A stretch of 48,250 nt of DNA from Lactobacillus agrestimuris (GTDB taxonomy: Bacteria; Bacillota; Bacilli; Lactobacillales; Lactobacillaceae). Made by a program: the position numbers and the translations under genes. Location: contig NZ_CALPCQ010000015.1 of assembly GCF_943193025.1 (NCBI RefSeq), positions 1 to 48,250 of the forward strand. The letters run 5' to 3'. Each line of letters begins with the position of its first letter. Position 1 is the stretch's first letter. Below the pieces are notes generated by a model. That model made no database searches, was not told the DNA's origin, and worked only from the letters and a program-made list of their open reading frames with translations. Below are positions 46,260 to 48,250 of this stretch, in pieces.

Positions 46260-46935
46260 TTAAATTCTCCTCAATCATTTTATTTTCTTTTTCTATTTTA
46301 TTAATTCGGGCTGTATCTTTGTCCTTTGCTTTGTTTAAATTTTCAAGTAGTTTCTTACGGTAAGCTAATTGACCTTGCCACTTTTTGAAAAAGACAGAAT
46401 TTTTTTCTTTTAATATATATGGTCCAAAAAAAAGTTCCTCTTCAGACATTATTACTTTTTTGTTGACAAATCTTGCTTTAATTAATTCATAGGTATGTCC
46501 TGCTTCCTCAATTAAATGCTCTTCTATTACTTGATAGTTATGCTCCATCAACCAATTTCTAACGCCGGCTTCTCCAATATTGGGTTCCAATACTAAAGTT
46601 TCGAAGCGAAAGCCATTTTGCCAACCTGCTTCTAAAATATCACTCATCAGCTTACCACCCATTCCGGCAATAACTACAGTATCAATATTATCTTCTTGAG
46701 TGATTGTTTCAAGACCTGAACCAAGGCGAGTTTCAATATTTCCAGTTAGACCAGCTTCGACGATATCTGTTTTCGCATTATCTAATGGCCCCGCTGCAAC
46801 ATCGCTAGCAATTGCAAATTTAATTTTATTGTTTTTCACTAATAAAATAGGTAAATATGCATGGTCTGTTCCAATATCAGCAAGTCTACTATTAGGATCA
46901 ACCATTTCAGCTAAAGTATTTAAACGTAAATTCAT
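46246..46935 (-). CDS. trmK: tRNA (adenine22-N1)-methyltransferase TrmK
   Basis: A 229-residue class I methyltransferase that makes m1A22 in bacterial tRNA. Family blocks are LAEMVDPNSRLADIGTDHAYLP (SAM motif I, about 8-28), VVIAGMGGKLM and LEPNIGEAGVRNWL. A long charged C-terminal coiled coil follows (about 175-229). I prefer the ATG at 46935, which has GAGG just upstream and matches the family start. The ATG at 46953 has no ribosome site and cannot be excluded. Confidence 0.92.
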   Translation of the reverse strand: MNLRLNTLAEMVDPNSRLADIGTDHAYLPILLVKNNKIKFAIASDVAAGPLDNAKTDIVEAGLTGNIETRLGSGLETITQEDNIDTVVIAGMGGKLMSDILEAGWQNGFRFETLVLEPNIGEAGVRNWLMEHNYQVIEEHLIEEAGHTYELIKARFVNKKVIMSEEELFFGPYILKEKNSVFFKKWQGQLAYRKKLLENLNKAKDKDTARINKIEKENKMIEENLNDES

Positions 46936-46964
46936 TTTTTCCTCACTTGTCATTATTTATTAAA

Positions 46965-46973
46965 ATTTTAGCA
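46965..46973 (-). promoter_or_regulatory. Extended -10 promoter of trmK-nif3-pepT
   Basis: TGCTAAAAT on the minus strand lies about 30 bases before trmK and is the same extended -10 as found upstream of gpsB. Confidence 0.5.
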
Positions 46974-47012
46974 TACCAAAGTAAAAAATTATAATTAAAA
47001 ACTATAATCTTT

Positions 47013-47021
47013 TGTTACAAT
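47013..47021 (+). promoter_or_regulatory. Extended -10 promoter of the Nudix-M23 pair
   Basis: TGTTACAAT lies 27 bases upstream of the Nudix start codon. No convincing -35 hexamer is present. Confidence 0.45.
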
Positions 47022-47048
47022 GAATAATAACAAAAGGATGATGAAACT

Positions 47049-47489
47049 ATGAATAGGAATGAACCCGTCACATTAACTAATATGTGCATGATTACAAATA
47101 AAAATAAAATACTAGTAATCGATCGAAATGATCCTGTTTGGCCAGGTCTTACCTTCCCTGGGGGACACGTTGAAGATCATGAATCATTTAATGATTCAGT
47201 TATTCGAGAAGTTAAGGAAGAAACCGGGCTTGATATAAAACATCCTAAATTAGTTGGTGTTAAGCAGTTTTACGATAATGATAAACATCGTTATCTCGTC
47301 TTTTTCTACCATGCTAAAGATTTTTCAGGTGAATTAAAGGCTTCTGATGAGGGCGCATTATCTTGGATGTCAAAAAATGAACTTGAAAAATCTAAACTCG
47401 CTTTTAACTTTGATCATGATTTGCCAGTATTTTTTGATCCTAATATTAGTGAGCATATGTTAGATGGAAAGCGGGATGAATTGTTTTAA
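47049..47489 (+). CDS. Nudix hydrolase (MutT family)
   Basis: A 146-residue pyrophosphohydrolase. The Nudix box runs from Gly39 to about 62: GHVEDHE, seven residues, then REVKEETGLD, with all consensus residues present. The substrate cannot be told; 8-oxo-dGTP or another nucleoside diphosphate derivative is possible. AAGGA lies ten bases upstream of the start. Its stop overlaps the start of the peptidase gene (TAATG). Confidence 0.93.
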   Translation: MNRNEPVTLTNMCMITNKNKILVIDRNDPVWPGLTFPGGHVEDHESFNDSVIREVKEETGLDIKHPKLVGVKQFYDNDKHRYLVFFYHAKDFSGELKASDEGALSWMSKNELEKSKLAFNFDHDLPVFFDPNISEHMLDGKRDELF

Positions 47490-48157
47490 TGAGCAAAAAG
47501 CATAAAAAGAAAACTTATCTTTTTTTCTTTACAACAATTTTAATTATTGCAATTGCCTGTTTTCCAATGATACACAATCCTTTTGATTTTGTTCATGGTT
47601 TTGAACCAACCCACAAAGTAAAAAAGAAAAAAGTAGTCAAGAAAAAGGTAGCTGAGACATGGATTTACCCTTTTAAGAAGTTAGATGAGAAAAAAATCAA
47701 CTTCAAATCTGGGCAAAAATTTGGTGAGACTGATGTTATTAGGCGAGTAAAGCCCAAAAGCTATTTCCATGATGGTTTTGACTTTGGTTTTTCTGAAGTT
47801 GGACACTCTCCTGTTTTCGCCATACATGATGGTGTAGTACATAAGGTGCACTTCCGTCCGGGAATGGGATTATATATCTGGGTCATCAGTCCAGATGGTT
47901 ATGTGCAAGTTTATCAAGAAGGTTTCTTGAGTATCACCGATATTTATGTTAAAAAAGGTGAAAAAGTTAAGATGGGACAAAAGATCGGTCGCTTAACTGG
48001 TTCACATATTCATCTTGGCTTAACTAAAACAGATAAAAATTATATAGATAAACACGGTGATCCATGTAAATACTGGTGGAAAAACAATGGTACTTGGATC
48101 GATCCAATGAAGGTTATAACTGCTAATCGAAAGGCTGCCGGAAAATTCTATCAATAA
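47489..48157 (+). CDS. M23 family peptidase (LytM-type), membrane-anchored
   Basis: A 222-residue predicted cell-wall metalloendopeptidase. A short basic N-terminus and one hydrophobic helix (about 10-27) suggest a membrane anchor or signal. A Lys-rich stretch KKKKVVKKKV (45-54) would interact with the wall or membrane. The peptidase domain keeps the zinc site: His94 and Asp98 in FHDGFDFG, and HIH (173-175) with LGL after it. All LytM residues are present, so it is probably active. It is translationally coupled to the Nudix gene, and no terminator is visible before the IS element. Confidence 0.9.
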   Translation: MSKKHKKKTYLFFFTTILIIAIACFPMIHNPFDFVHGFEPTHKVKKKKVVKKKVAETWIYPFKKLDEKKINFKSGQKFGETDVIRRVKPKSYFHDGFDFGFSEVGHSPVFAIHDGVVHKVHFRPGMGLYIWVISPDGYVQVYQEGFLSITDIYVKKGEKVKMGQKIGRLTGSHIHLGLTKTDKNYIDKHGDPCKYWWKNNGTWIDPMKVITANRKAAGKFYQ

Positions 48158-48181
48158 AAAAAGGATTGAGATTATGAAGTG

Positions 48182-48219
48182 CCTCATAATTGTTAGACAT
48201 AGATCTAATGATTGTGAGG
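48182..48219 (+). promoter_or_regulatory. Hairpin that covers the OrfA ribosome site of the IS element
   Basis: In RNA, CCUCAUAAUU (48182-48191) can pair with GAUUGUGAGG (48210-48219) over ten base pairs, counting two G-U pairs, with an 18-base loop. The right arm contains GAGG, the ribosome site of OrfA. RNA entering from outside the element would hide this site. Confidence 0.55.
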
Positions 48220-48227
48220 TATTTTTT

Positions 48228-48250
48228 ATGACTAAATATTCTACTGAGTT
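48228..48250 (+). CDS. IS3-family transposase OrfA, first codons only
   Basis: ATG at 48228 begins MTKYSTE, the usual start of the helix-turn-helix OrfA of IS150-type elements in lactobacilli. The ribosome site GTGAGGT lies eight bases upstream. Only seven full codons are visible, so the call rests on the start motif and the adjacent terminal repeat. Confidence 0.55.

Larger units (their letters stand above)
48175..48250 (+). mobile_element. IS3/IS150-type insertion sequence, left end (cut by window edge)
   Basis: A left terminal repeat at 48175-48199 (TGAAGTGCCTCAT followed by AATTGTTAGACA) is followed by a leader and the first codons of OrfA. It lies 17 bases after the M23 peptidase stop. 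The end shares the inner TTAGACA and about 16 of 25 positions with the IS end at 659-683, so it belongs to the same broad group but is not clearly the same element. Confidence 0.7.

Noticed and set aside
1-48250. IS3-type ends at both window edges suggesting a composite transposon
   Set aside because: The enclosed 47 kb is conserved housekeeping chromosome with Bacillus-like order, and the two ends match only partly. Independent insertions are more likely.
1-48250. tRNA genes, CRISPR arrays, prophage genes or toxin-antitoxin pairs
   Set aside because: None were recognised by eye on either strand: no regularly spaced repeats, no tRNA arm patterns, no phage-type gene cluster.

Overview
The window reads as chromosomal sequence of a low-G+C Gram-positive lactic acid bacterium, most likely Lactobacillus in the strict sense (acidophilus/gasseri/johnsonii neighbourhood). 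The reasons are the A+T-rich base composition, strong AGGAG ribosome sites, many extended -10 promoters (TGnTATAAT), a complete lower mevalonate cluster, a RexB-type AddB, an Fe-S-less endonuclease III and IS3/IS150-type insertion sequences at both edges. The species cannot be fixed from the sequence alone.

Layout. 1-683 is the right part of an IS3-family element. 698-2044 (minus) is a degV-marR pair. 2295-3989 is fbpA/rqcH. 11338-4039 (minus) is a tight five-gene operon, fhs-lspA-rluD-carA-carB. 11505-12428 is a second degV. 12478-15796 (minus) holds a DUF457-type membrane protein, a small membrane protein, a metallophosphoesterase and a THUMP methyltransferase. RNase P RNA, gpsB and ypsA follow on the minus strand. 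recU and the class A penicillin-binding protein are divergent. 33512-20403 (minus) is a long DNA-repair block, addB-addA-dinG-ypmB-asnS-dnaD-nth. 33589-37620 is mvaK1-mvaD-mvaK2-fni. 40764-37676 (minus) is a methyltransferase-like gene, an unknown membrane protein and rsmF. A 62-residue protein follows on the plus strand, then a GntR-regulated ABC exporter operon and trmK-nif3-pepT on the minus strand. A Nudix-M23 peptidase pair on the plus strand precedes the left end of another IS3/IS150-type element.

The gene order from dinG to the ypsC-like methyltransferase follows the Bacillus subtilis block (dinG-ypmB-asnS-dnaD-nth-ponA-recU-ypsA-gpsB-rnpB-ypsC). Genes such as aspB and ypoC are missing from it. 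Most of the window is therefore conserved chromosome and not an island.

The most unusual content is the carA-carB pair. Both reading frames are intact and of normal family length. The small subunit has lost the glutaminase Cys and His. The large subunit has lost the metal- and ATP-binding residues in both ATP-grasp halves. The residues that bind UMP/IMP in the C-terminal MGS-like regulatory domain of E. coli CarB are all present. The pair sits directly after lspA-rluD, where many lactobacilli carry the pyr operon. I read it as a two-subunit pseudoenzyme, possibly a nucleotide-responsive regulator, that evolved from carbamoyl-phosphate synthase. This is inference and needs testing.
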